Source of the DNA: Candidatus Mediterraneibacter merdipullorum
Lineage (GTDB): Bacteria; Bacillota; Clostridia; Lachnospirales; Lachnospiraceae
Reading direction: 5' to 3'
NCBI GenBank assembly: GCA_019117125.1
Contig: DXAL01000048.1
Location: 1-64,000 of the forward strand
DNA length: 64,000 nucleotides
Shown: positions 1-9,649 of the stretch, in pieces
How positions within the stretch are numbered: position 1 is the first letter of the stretch
Layout of the letters: each line of letters opens with the position of its first letter
Translations under genes and position numbers: made by a program
Notes under the pieces: model-generated
The model's database searches: none
What the model saw: the letters and a program-made list of their open reading frames with translations, nothing else
Told to the model about the DNA's origin: nothing

Positions 1-1
1 C

Positions 2-622
2 ATCCTGGGCAGGCGCTATGTGACGAAAGAGGCAAAGAATCTGTATATTACCGAGATAGGTGAAGTCGTCAACAATATGATGAAGCAGTCCTTCCCGAGC
101 ATCGTGGACGTGAATTTCACGGCGAACATGGAAGGTCTCCTCGACATGGTGGAAGAAGGAAAGGTCGAGTGGAAGGAAGTCATCCGCAATTTCTATCCGG
201 ACCTTGAGGACGCGGTAAAGGTAGCGGAGAAAGAGCTGGAGTCCGTGAAGATTGAAGATGAAGTGACGGATGTGGTCTGCGAGGAGTGCGGCAGGAACAT
301 GGTCATCAAATACGGGCCCCACGGGAAATTCCTCGCCTGCCCCGGCTTCCCGGAATGCCGCAACACGAAGCCGTATCTGGAAAAGACAGGGGTTCCCTGT
401 CCGCTCTGCGGAAAAGACGTGGTGATACGCAAGACAAAGAAAGGCAGGAGATATTACGGCTGCGAGGACAATCCGGAGTGCGGATTCATGTCCTGGCAGA
501 AGCCTTCTGCGAAGAAGTGTCCCGAGTGCGGCGGATATATGGTGGAAAAAGGAAATAAACTTGTCTGCGCAAATGAAAAATGCGGGTACGTGGAAACGAA
601 AAAGACAGAAAAATCACATTGA
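2..622 (+). CDS. topA: DNA topoisomerase I, C-terminal part (cut by window edge)
   Basis: This is the C-terminal end of type IA DNA topoisomerase I, which relaxes negatively supercoiled DNA; the catalytic part lies upstream of the window. The frame is open from base 2 and stops at 622. About the first 80 visible residues look like the end of the core domain. They are followed by three Cys4 zinc ribbons: CEECG...CPGFPEC, CPLCG...CEDNPEC and CPECG...CANEKC. This triple topoisomerase-type zinc ribbon is typical of clostridial TopA. codY follows 144 bases downstream with its own promoter, the order seen in many Lachnospiraceae. The identification is firm. Confidence 0.95.
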   Translation: MLGRRYVTKEAKNLYITEIGEVVNNMMKQSFPSIVDVNFTANMEGLLDMVEEGKVEWKEVIRNFYPDLEDAVKVAEKELESVKIEDEVTDVVCEECGRNMVIKYGPHGKFLACPGFPECRNTKPYLEKTGVPCPLCGKDVVIRKTKKGRRYYGCEDNPECGFMSWQKPSAKKCPECGGYMVEKGNKLVCANEKCGYVETKKTEKSH

Positions 623-635
623 TATTCTGACAATT
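621..635. promoter_or_regulatory. Probable CodY box (autoregulation)
   Basis: GATATTCTGACAATT matches the CodY consensus AATTTTCWGAAAATT at 12 of 15 positions, including the TTCTGA core. It sits about 30 bases upstream of the codY promoter. Three mismatches are common in real CodY sites, but this one was found by eye and not scored. Confidence 0.5.
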
Positions 636-663
636 CTGTGATAACATAGGCTTACCTATTAAT

Positions 664-692
664 TTGACAGATTTTGTATATACAATTATCAA
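664..692 (+). promoter_or_regulatory. sigma-A promoter of codY
   Basis: TTGACA (664-669), a 17-base spacer, and TATCAA (687-692). The -35 is perfect and the -10 has weaker last positions. An overlapping TATACA offers an alternative -10 with poor spacing. Confidence 0.6.
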
Positions 693-766
693 TGATGCCA
701 GACTGAGACAGGCTGAGCCCGCATGAGCCTGCACATAAGAAAGAGGCAAACTACACGGAGGAAGTA

Positions 767-1546
767 ATGAGTGTACAATTATTAGACAAAACGAGAAAAA
801 TCAATAAACTGCTCCACAACAACAATTCGAGCAAAGTCGTATTTAACGATATCTGCGCGGTCCTCACGGACATCCTGGATTCGGATGTGCTCGTTGTCAG
901 CAGGAAGGGGAAGATACTCGGTGTGAGCAGATGCGCGGATGTAAGAGAGATTCACGAGCTCATTACGGAGTCCGTGGGCTCCCATATCGACCCGATGTTA
1001 AACGAAAGGCTCCTGAGCATCCTTTCCACGAAGGAAAATGTAAACCTTGAGACGCTCGGATTTTCTTCAGAAGCAGTCCAGGGCTGCACGGCGATTATCA
1101 CGCCCATCGATATCGCGGGAGAGCGGCTCGGGACGCTGTTCATCTACAAGCAGGGCTCCACGTATTCCATCGATGACATCATCCTCAGCGAATACGGGAC
1201 CGCGGTGGTAGGACTGGAGATGCTGCGCTCTGTCAATGAGGAGAGCGCAGAGGAGACGAGGAAAGAGCATATCGTTCAGTCGGCGATAAGCACCCTGTCA
1301 TTCTCGGAGCTGGAAGCCATCATACATATCTTCGACGAACTCGGAGGGACGGAGGGCATCCTCGTGGCGAGCAAAGTGGCGGACCGCGTGGGCATCACCC
1401 GCTCGGTCATCGTAAACGCGCTGCGCAAGTTCGAGAGCGCCGGCGTGATAGAGTCCCGCTCATCAGGCATGAAAGGAACCTATATCAAAGTCCTCAATGA
1501 TTACGTGTTTACAGAACTTGAAAAAATCAGAAAAGAACGGATGTAG
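767..1546 (+). CDS. codY: GTP-sensing global transcriptional repressor CodY
   Basis: CodY represses nitrogen, amino-acid and stationary-phase genes when GTP and branched-chain amino acids are plentiful. The 259-residue length is the family norm. The N-terminal GAF-like effector domain starts at MSVQLLDKTRKINKLL and carries the conserved region around VVSRKGKILGVS. The C-terminal winged helix-turn-helix is at about residues 200-245 (KVADRVGITRSVIVNALRKF). The start is preceded by GGAGGAAGTA. A CodY-like box lies upstream, so the gene probably controls itself. The protein can sense the product pathway of the nearby guaB, since GTP is its ligand; that link is contextual only. Confidence 0.97.
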   Translation: MSVQLLDKTRKINKLLHNNNSSKVVFNDICAVLTDILDSDVLVVSRKGKILGVSRCADVREIHELITESVGSHIDPMLNERLLSILSTKENVNLETLGFSSEAVQGCTAIITPIDIAGERLGTLFIYKQGSTYSIDDIILSEYGTAVVGLEMLRSVNEESAEETRKEHIVQSAISTLSFSELEAIIHIFDELGGTEGILVASKVADRVGITRSVIVNALRKFESAGVIESRSSGMKGTYIKVLNDYVFTELEKIRKERM

Positions 1547-1561
1547 CCGGGAGGGAACAGC

Positions 1562-1888
1562 ATGTACGAAGGAAATCCGGTAGACCTGCGGATGGAAAAG
1601 ATTCTGTCTGCGGACGGCATATTTGATGACTCGCCGCGCCAGTGCAAGGTGAAGAAATATGACCCGGAGGAAGACCATATCTACCTCGAATTACAGGACG
1701 GCAGGCTGGAGACCGTCTCGCTGGACGCAAAGTACAGATGTTACATATCTACGCGGACGGAACTGCTGTATTGTACCGGGGTCGTAAAAGAGCGGTACTG
1801 CCAGGAAAACCGGAATATTCTGAAGTTCCGGATAGAAAACGGGTTTTACAATGTATACGAGGGAAGAAAAATGACGAAGCGTGCTTAA
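1562..1888 (+). CDS. Small conserved protein of unknown function
   Basis: A 108-residue protein, 15 bases after codY and ending inside its own terminator, so probably co-transcribed with codY. I see no signal peptide, membrane segment or zinc motif. Alternating hydrophobic residues in KKYDPEEDHIYLELQDGRLETVSLD-type stretches suggest a small beta-barrel. A PilZ-like fold is conceivable, but the diagnostic RxxxR and D/NxSxxG motifs are absent. The start at 1562 has GGGAGGGAACAGC upstream. Function is unknown; that it is a real gene is well supported by the ribosome site, the spacing and the downstream terminator. Confidence 0.75.
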   Translation: MYEGNPVDLRMEKILSADGIFDDSPRQCKVKKYDPEEDHIYLELQDGRLETVSLDAKYRCYISTRTELLYCTGVVKERYCQENRNILKFRIENGFYNVYEGRKMTKRA

Positions 1889-1907
1889 GCGGCGCGCTTC
1901 TTTTTTT
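1876..1907 (+). terminator. Rho-independent terminator after codY unit
   Basis: GAAGCGTGC pairs with GCGCGCTTC (one G-T pair) around the loop TTAAGCG, followed by seven T. The stem includes the last codons and the stop codon of the preceding gene. Confidence 0.85.
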
Positions 1908-1941
1908 GACGCTTCTTTTTTAAAAAACCTCACAAACTGTG

Positions 1942-1970
1942 TTGACAAATCAAAACCGTAGTGCTATTTT
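1942..1970 (+). promoter_or_regulatory. sigma-A promoter of groESL
   Basis: TTGACA (1942-1947), a 17-base spacer, and TATTTT (1965-1970), placed so that the CIRCE operator lies at about the transcription start. Confidence 0.8.
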
Positions 1971-1983
1971 ATATTCATGAGGT

Positions 1984-2010
1984 TTAGCACTCGTAAGAAA
2001 TGAGTGCTAA
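1984..2010. promoter_or_regulatory. CIRCE operator (HrcA binding site)
   Basis: TTAGCACTC-N9-GAGTGCTAA, a perfect match to the CIRCE consensus, located just downstream of the groESL promoter. It predicts heat-shock control by the repressor HrcA. hrcA itself is not in the window. Confidence 0.97.
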
Positions 2011-2035
2011 CAAAAATCATCAAGGAGGAATCACA

Positions 2036-2323
2036 ATGAAGTTAGTACCATTAGGTGACAAAATTGTTTTGAAACAGTTAGAAGCAGAAGAGACTACAAA
2101 ATCCGGCATCGTCCTTCCCGGTCAGGCGAAAGAGAAGCCGCAGGAGGCGGAAGTCATTGCGGTAGGTCCGGGAGGAAATATAGACGGCAAAGAAGTCGTG
2201 ATGCAGGTGAAGGCTGGAGATAAGGTAATCTATTCCAAATATGCAGGAACAGATGTAGAGCTGGACGGCGAAGAATATATCATCGTAAAACAGAATGACA
2301 TTCTCGCAATCGTGGAGGCATAG
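2036..2323 (+). CDS. groS: Co-chaperonin GroES (Hsp10)
   Basis: The 95-residue GroES forms the heptameric lid of the GroEL folding chamber in the cytoplasm. The N-terminal core MKLVPLGDKIVLKQ, the mobile-loop region EETTKSGIVLPG and the C-terminal EEYIIVKQNDILAI are family hallmarks. The start at 2036 is chosen because AAGGAGG precedes it. An upstream in-frame ATG at 2000 lies inside the CIRCE operator and is not usable. It forms an operon with groL, 97 bases downstream. Confidence 0.98.
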   Translation: MKLVPLGDKIVLKQLEAEETTKSGIVLPGQAKEKPQEAEVIAVGPGGNIDGKEVVMQVKAGDKVIYSKYAGTDVELDGEEYIIVKQNDILAIVEA

Positions 2324-2396
2324 CCGATACTCCGAGCGCAGGCGGGGAGGTATCAATCGCAGGACCTGGCGCGGCTGCATTATCATTACAGAATAG

Positions 2397-4043
<1,647 letters not shown>

Positions 4044-4084
4044 TCCACATTTCTGCGGACAGGAAGACAGAGATTATGAAAATT

Positions 4085-4115
4085 CCCCCGGACGTCTGTT
4101 CCGGGGGCTTTTTTT
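4085..4115 (+). terminator. Rho-independent terminator after groL
   Basis: CCCCCGGA / TCCGGGGG stem with a seven-base loop, then a seven-T run. Confidence 0.92.
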
Positions 4116-4139
4116 GGAAAGAGCTGCGTCAGAATCCAT

Positions 4140-4186
4140 ACATCAAGTAAGTTATCTGAACTCTAATAAGCTTTACTTATAGATGT
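4140..4186. repeat. Imperfect inverted repeat between groL and guaB
   Basis: ACATC-A-AGTAAG-TTAT at the left pairs with ATAAG-CTTTACTT-AT-AGATGT at the right, around CTGAACTCTA. It lies about 50 bases upstream of the guaB -35, beyond the groL terminator. It could be an operator for guaB or a structural remnant. I see no purine riboswitch core here. Confidence 0.4.
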
Positions 4187-4219
4187 ACCTTAAAATAAAT
4201 CAAGTTAAATTTACTCTGA

Positions 4220-5779
<1,560 letters not shown>

Positions 5780-5843
5780 TCCGGCGGGCGGATGAGAAAG
5801 CAGACGGACAGAGCGGACGGAAACGGACGGTCCGGATGAGATA

Positions 5844-5890
5844 CGCCGGCATGGCGATACCAGTTATCGCACATGCCGGCGCCTTTCTTA
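5844..5890 (+). terminator. Rho-independent terminator after guaB
   Basis: A 16-bp stem, CGCCGGCATG-GCGATA against TATCGC-A-CATGCCGGCG, followed by CCTTTCTT. A possible upstream start codon for the next gene (5873) lies inside this hairpin, which argues for the later start. Confidence 0.85.
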
Positions 5891-5926
5891 TGCCGGTGCG
5901 GTATGATTCCTGTAAGAGGGAGTGCA

Positions 5927-6583
5927 ATGCAAAAGAAGAGAAACAGATACAAAAGAAGGAAGACGATGGGAAAGGGGTTGATGGCGGCGGGGCTCATCCT
6001 GCTGCTCATCCTCACGGCAGCGCTGGCGGCCCGCGCGGTTCTTGGCGGAGGGACGAGAAGGGTCGATGTGGATGCGTCAGAGCCGGACATCGATGTACAG
6101 CTCCTCGATGTCAATCCCTATTCCCGTCCGGGCACCCAGTCTGACGGCATCACGGGTATCGTGATACATTATACCGCAAATCCGGGGAGCACCGCCCAGG
6201 ACAACCGGGATTATTTCAACGGACTCCAGTATTCCCACGAGACATCCGCCAGCAGCAATTTTGTGGTGGGCATTGACGGGGAGATTATCCAGTGTGTGCC
6301 GACCTGGGAAGTGGCGTATGCTTCCAATGACCGGAATCATGATACGGTGTCCATAGAGGTGTGTCATCCGGATGAGAGCGGTGAATTTACAGATGCGACT
6401 TACCGGTCCCTGGTCCGGCTTACCGCCTGGCTCTGTGTGAAGTTCGGACTGACGGAAGAGAATGTGATTCGCCATTACGATGTGACCGGGAAGAACTGCC
6501 CGAAGTATTTTGTGGAACACGAAGACGAATGGACGGCATTTCGGGAAAATGTAGCGCGCGCTATTGAAAAGGCGCCGGACTGA
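5927..6583 (+). CDS. Membrane-anchored N-acetylmuramoyl-L-alanine amidase (Amidase_2)
   Basis: Predicted to cut the amide bond between N-acetylmuramic acid and L-alanine in peptidoglycan. A basic N terminus (MQKKRNRYKRRK) precedes one membrane helix (about residues 18-36), so the catalytic domain should face outward. The amidase_2 domain spans about residues 70-210. Likely zinc ligands are His81 (VIHYTANPG), His183 and Cys191 (RHYDVTGKNCP). The start at 5927 has GAGGGAG upstream. The closest relatives by architecture are sporulation or PGRP-type amidases; the exact substrate is unknown. The stop codon lies in the first of a set of tandem repeats. Confidence 0.9.
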   Translation: MQKKRNRYKRRKTMGKGLMAAGLILLLILTAALAARAVLGGGTRRVDVDASEPDIDVQLLDVNPYSRPGTQSDGITGIVIHYTANPGSTAQDNRDYFNGLQYSHETSASSNFVVGIDGEIIQCVPTWEVAYASNDRNHDTVSIEVCHPDESGEFTDATYRSLVRLTAWLCVKFGLTEENVIRHYDVTGKNCPKYFVEHEDEWTAFRENVARAIEKAPD

Positions 6584-6646
6584 TGCGGACACATCCGACC
6601 AGACGCCGGACTGATGCGATACACCTGACCGGATGCCGGACCGGGC
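6574..6646 (+). repeat. Degenerate tandem repeat at the amidase 3' end
   Basis: Units starting at 6574 (31 bases), 6605 (30 bases) and a partial unit at 6635 share GCCGGACTGATGCG and a following ACAC...CGACC-type tract. The amidase stop codon TGA is in unit 1. Confidence 0.7.
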
Positions 6647-6654
6647 GGTTTTCC

Positions 6655-6683
6655 TTGCCAATCCATCTGAAAATTGCTATAAT
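6655..6683 (+). promoter_or_regulatory. sigma-A promoter of aroK
   Basis: TTGCCA (6655-6660), a 17-base spacer, and TATAAT (6678-6683). Transcription would start just before the 21-bp repeats, so the repeats form the mRNA leader. Confidence 0.75.
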
Positions 6684-6696
6684 GTCGCTGTTCCTG

Positions 6697-6759
6697 TTCA
6701 GCGGATATGGAAGGAAATTCAGCGGATACAGAAGGAAATTCAGCGGATACGGAGGAAAA
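6697..6759 (+). repeat. Three 21-bp tandem repeats forming the aroK leader
   Basis: Units 6697-6717, 6718-6738 and 6739-6759 share TTCAGCGGATA followed by a purine-rich half (GGAAGGAAA, AGAAGGAAA, GGAGGAAAA in order). Each copy carries a Shine-Dalgarno-like segment. Only the third, with GGAGG, is correctly placed before a start codon. Confidence 0.85.
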
Positions 6760-6761
6760 TG

Positions 6762-7316
6762 ATGAAGGACCATGAGAAGATAGCGCCCTTTTCCTGCAAT
6801 ATCGCCCTGATTGGGTTTATGGGGACCGGGAAGTCCACGGTGGCGGAATGCCTTGGAAGGATGTCCGGCATGCGGGTCGTGGAGATGGACGAAGAGATTG
6901 CCGCGCGTCAGGGCATGACGATTCCAGAGATTTTTGCAAAACACGGGGAAAGATATTTCCGCAGTCTGGAGACCGGGCTTTTGAGAGAGCTGGGAAGCGG
7001 GGAGAACTGCATCATATCCTGCGGAGGCGGCGCGGCGCTCCGAGAGGAGAACGTGGCTCTGATGAAGAGGAACGGAAAGGTGGTCCTGCTCACGGCTGCT
7101 CCGGAGACCATTGCCCGGCGGGTGAAAGGAGACAGCACACGACCGCTCTTAAAAGACAATCAAAGCGCAGCGTATATCGCGGACATGATGGAGGCGCGGC
7201 GCCCAAGGTATGAGGCGGCGGCAGATATTGTGATACAGACAGATGACAGGACGGCAGAAGAGATATGCGGGGAACTTCTGACAAAGATCAGGGGGATGGG
7301 TGAGAAAGATGTTTGA
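6762..7316 (+). CDS. aroK: Shikimate kinase
   Basis: Phosphorylates shikimate at O3 in the chorismate pathway. The 184-residue protein has a Walker A motif GFMGTGKST near residue 20 and a shikimate-binding Asp in VVEMDEEI. The FRSLE motif around YFRSLE, the SCGGGAA motif and the lid Arg in STRPLL are also present. The start at 6762 gives six bases from GGAGG; ATG 6759 is an alternative. A longer in-frame reading from 6633 is rejected because it begins upstream of the promoter. aroA and tyrA of the same pathway lie at 61-63.5 kb. It overlaps the following gene. Confidence 0.95.
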   Translation: MKDHEKIAPFSCNIALIGFMGTGKSTVAECLGRMSGMRVVEMDEEIAARQGMTIPEIFAKHGERYFRSLETGLLRELGSGENCIISCGGGAALREENVALMKRNGKVVLLTAAPETIARRVKGDSTRPLLKDNQSAAYIADMMEARRPRYEAAADIVIQTDDRTAEEICGELLTKIRGMGEKDV

Positions 7317-7818
7317 ACGTTTTTTTCCGGATGAATATGTGGCATCCACATATGTCATACCATTTGAAAAACTGTATGAAGAAGGGTACCGGGGCGTGAT
7401 ATTTGACATTGACAACACCCTCGTGCCCCACGGAGCGCCTGCGGACGAGCGGGCAAAGAAGCTCTTTGAACGGCTGGAGAGGATTGGATTTGCCTCCTGC
7501 CTTATTTCCAATAATCAGGAGAAACGGGTCCGGATGTTCAACCGCGATATCGGCACCCGGTACATTTACAACGCGCACAAGCCTTCCACGAAGAACTATA
7601 TCCGGGCGATGGAGCTTATGGGCACGGACCGCAGCAGCACCATCTTTGTGGGCGACCAGCTCTTTACAGATGTCTGGGGAGCGAAGCGGGCGGGCATCCG
7701 CAATATCCTCGTCAGACCGATACATCCGAAGGAGGAGATTCAGATTGTGCTCAAGCGTTATCTGGAGAAGCTTGTCCTTCATTTCTATAAAAAAAGATTG
7801 AAAAATCAGGCGGATTAG
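7309..7818 (+). CDS. yqeG: YqeG family HAD-IIIA phosphatase
   Basis: A haloacid-dehalogenase superfamily protein of 169 residues. The nucleophile motif DIDNTLV, motif II SNN, a Lys in KPSTKNY and motif III GDQLFTDV are all in order, matching the YqeG/PGPMT subfamily. That family includes phosphatidylglycerolphosphate-type phosphatases, but the bacterial YqeG substrate is unsettled. ATG 7309 fits the family start (MFERFFPDEYV); GTG 7300 is a possible alternative. It overlaps the end of aroK by eight bases, so it is in the same transcript. Confidence 0.88.
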   Translation: MFERFFPDEYVASTYVIPFEKLYEEGYRGVIFDIDNTLVPHGAPADERAKKLFERLERIGFASCLISNNQEKRVRMFNRDIGTRYIYNAHKPSTKNYIRAMELMGTDRSSTIFVGDQLFTDVWGAKRAGIRNILVRPIHPKEEIQIVLKRYLEKLVLHFYKKRLKNQAD

Positions 7819-7826
7819 TATAAAAT
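7798..7826 (+). promoter_or_regulatory. sigma-A promoter of efp
   Basis: TTGAAA (7798-7803), a 17-base spacer, and TAAAAT (7821-7826), overlapping the end of yqeG. Confidence 0.65.
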
Positions 7827-7874
7827 TATTAAGTGGAGTGCCGGTATGGCGCGCAAATCGAAGGAGGAAGATAA

Positions 7875-8432
7875 ATGGTTTCAGCAGGAGATTTTAAGAA
7901 TGGCATTACCGTGGAAATTGACGGGAATATTTATCAGATTTTGGAATTTCAGCACGTAAAACCGGGAAAAGGCGCTGCTTTTGTGAGAACAAAACTGAAA
8001 AATATCATCAGTGGAGGAGTTGTCGAGAAGACGTTCCGTCCGACTGAAAAATTTGAGAATGCGCATATCGACAGAAAAGATATGCAGTATCTGTATCAGG
8101 ACGGAGACCTGTATAACTTCATGGATGTTGAGACATATGACCAGATTGCGCTCGACGCGGAAGTCGTGGGGGATGCCCTGAAATTTGTAAAAGAGAACGA
8201 GACAGTCAAGATATGTTCCCACAACGGGAATGTATTTTCCGTGGAGCCGCCGCTGTTCGTGGAGCTGGCTATCACAGAGACAGAGCCGGGCTTCAAGGGC
8301 GATACCGCACAGGGAGCTACCAAACCGGCTACCGTTGAGACAGGAGCAGTCGTCAATGTACCGCTGTTCTGCGAGACCGGAGATGTGCTCAAGATTGATA
8401 CGCGTACAGGCGAGTATCTCTCAAGAGTCTGA
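7875..8432 (+). CDS. efp: Translation elongation factor P
   Basis: Rescues ribosomes stalled at polyproline. The 185-residue, three-domain protein has the family size. Domain I contains the modifiable-loop region [15 protein letters not shown], with the Lys usually at its tip. The middle OB domain and the C-terminal OB domain with [17 protein letters not shown] are intact. GAAGGAGG precedes the start. It is followed by a terminator, so it is likely transcribed alone from the promoter at 7798. Confidence 0.98.
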   Translation: MVSAGDFKNGITVEIDGNIYQILEFQHVKPGKGAAFVRTKLKNIISGGVVEKTFRPTEKFENAHIDRKDMQYLYQDGDLYNFMDVETYDQIALDAEVVGDALKFVKENETVKICSHNGNVFSVEPPLFVELAITETEPGFKGDTAQGATKPATVETGAVVNVPLFCETGDVLKIDTRTGEYLSRV

Positions 8433-8514
8433 GGATGTGGTCCCGTCTCCCCTTTTGGCACATCCTTTGCGGAGATTTCGGGGAGAGTCAGGATGAAGAT
8501 GAAAAGAGGAAGGG

Positions 8515-8544
8515 TGCGTTCCCGGTCGGGGGCGCATCTTTTTT
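8515..8544 (+). terminator. Rho-independent terminator after efp
   Basis: TGCGTTCCC / GGGGGCGCA stem with loop GGTC, including G-T pairs, then TCTTTTTTT. Confidence 0.85.
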
Positions 8545-8560
8545 TGTGAAATATTCCCTA

Positions 8561-8589
8561 TTGCTTTTTGCAGGCTGCTCGTCTATAAT
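8561..8589 (+). promoter_or_regulatory. sigma-A promoter of the DUF5688-adhesin operon
   Basis: TTGCTT (8561-8566), a 17-base spacer, and a perfect TATAAT (8584-8589). The leader is about 100 bases. Confidence 0.7.
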
Positions 8590-8695
8590 CAAGGTCACAT
8601 AATATTGTTCCAGTTTTTTTATCAAATCAAATGGTACATTTCGTACCGGTTTTCTCATTTAGTTTACGATGGACCGCGTGAAAGAAAGGAGAAGA

Positions 8696-9649
8696 ATGAA
8701 TTACACGGAATTTGTATGCGCGGTAGAGGAGAAGCTGAATCAGAGGATGACAGGAGGTGTCAGGGCAGAGTTACACAAGGCAGTCAAAAATAACGGGACA
8801 GAGCGCACGGGCGTTATGATAGAGAGCCCGGGCGTCAATATCTCTCCCACAATCTATCTGGAAGAGTACTACGAAAGATATCTGGCGGATACGTCCATCG
8901 ACAATGTGGTCGATGAGGTCCTGAAGTTCTATGACACCGTCAGGCGGGAAACATCGTGGGACTGCAAGGATATTTTATGCTATGAAAAACTGAAGGAAAA
9001 GGTCGTGTTCAAACTCGTGAATACGGCGAAAAACCGCAGGTTCCTGGACACGGTCCCGCACATGGCGTTCCTGGACCTGTCAGTTATATTCTATGTGCTG
9101 CTGGAGGCGACGAAAGAGGGCACGGCGGCGATGGTGGTCACGTGCGACCACATGAGGCGCTGGGGCATTCGTAAGGAGACGCTCTGGACAGACGCGGTGC
9201 GCAATGTAAAGCGCCTGCTGCCGGCAGAGTTCTTTACCATGAGCTACGCGCTCCGGGAGATGCTGAAGAAGAGCCCGGATGGCGCGGCAGGCGAACATCA
9301 GGAGAACCTGCTGGTCCGGGACGATTTCAAGCGGGACGGACTCTATGTTCTGTCCAACCGGCTGCGGAGCAACGGAGCCGCGTGCATCGCATATCCCCAT
9401 ATCCTGGAGATGATAGGAAACATCCTGCAGTCGGATTACTATGTCCTGCCGAGCAGCGTGCATGAAGTGGTGATTACGCCCTGCCACCGGGAAGTGACCG
9501 CGCCGGAACTGGACGAGATGGTCAGGGATATCAATGAGACCCAGGTGGCGGAGGAAGAGGTCCTGAGCGACCATGCCTATCTGTTTCTCCGGCGGACGGG
9601 CAAGCTCTGCATCGGTTCCGAATGTCTGGCAGGGAGGGGAGCGCGATGA
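8696..9649 (+). CDS. DUF5688 family protein, unknown function
   Basis: A 317-residue soluble protein without signal peptide or membrane helix. The pattern of an acidic N-terminal helix bundle, LxYExLKEKVVFKLVN-type middle and a C-terminal stretch ending near RRTGKLCIGS matches the DUF5688 proteins common in Lachnospiraceae, whose role is not known. Its start at 8696 is preceded by AAAGGAGAAG. Its stop overlaps the adhesin start in an ATGA (9646-9649), so translation of the two is coupled. That coupling suggests a role tied to the surface protein, but nothing in the sequence shows it directly. Confidence 0.8.
   Translation: MNYTEFVCAVEEKLNQRMTGGVRAELHKAVKNNGTERTGVMIESPGVNISPTIYLEEYYERYLADTSIDNVVDEVLKFYDTVRRETSWDCKDILCYEKLKEKVVFKLVNTAKNRRFLDTVPHMAFLDLSVIFYVLLEATKEGTAAMVVTCDHMRRWGIRKETLWTDAVRNVKRLLPAEFFTMSYALREMLKKSPDGAAGEHQENLLVRDDFKRDGLYVLSNRLRSNGAACIAYPHILEMIGNILQSDYYVLPSSVHEVVITPCHREVTAPELDEMVRDINETQVAEEEVLSDHAYLFLRRTGKLCIGSECLAGRGAR

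Noticed and set aside
2000-2035. Upstream start for groS
   Set aside because: It begins inside the CIRCE operator, has no ribosome site, and lengthens a protein whose family start is at 2036.
8547-8695. Riboswitch in the leader of the DUF5688-adhesin operon
   Set aside because: The leader is short and AT-rich with no conserved core or strong stems; only the promoter is supported.
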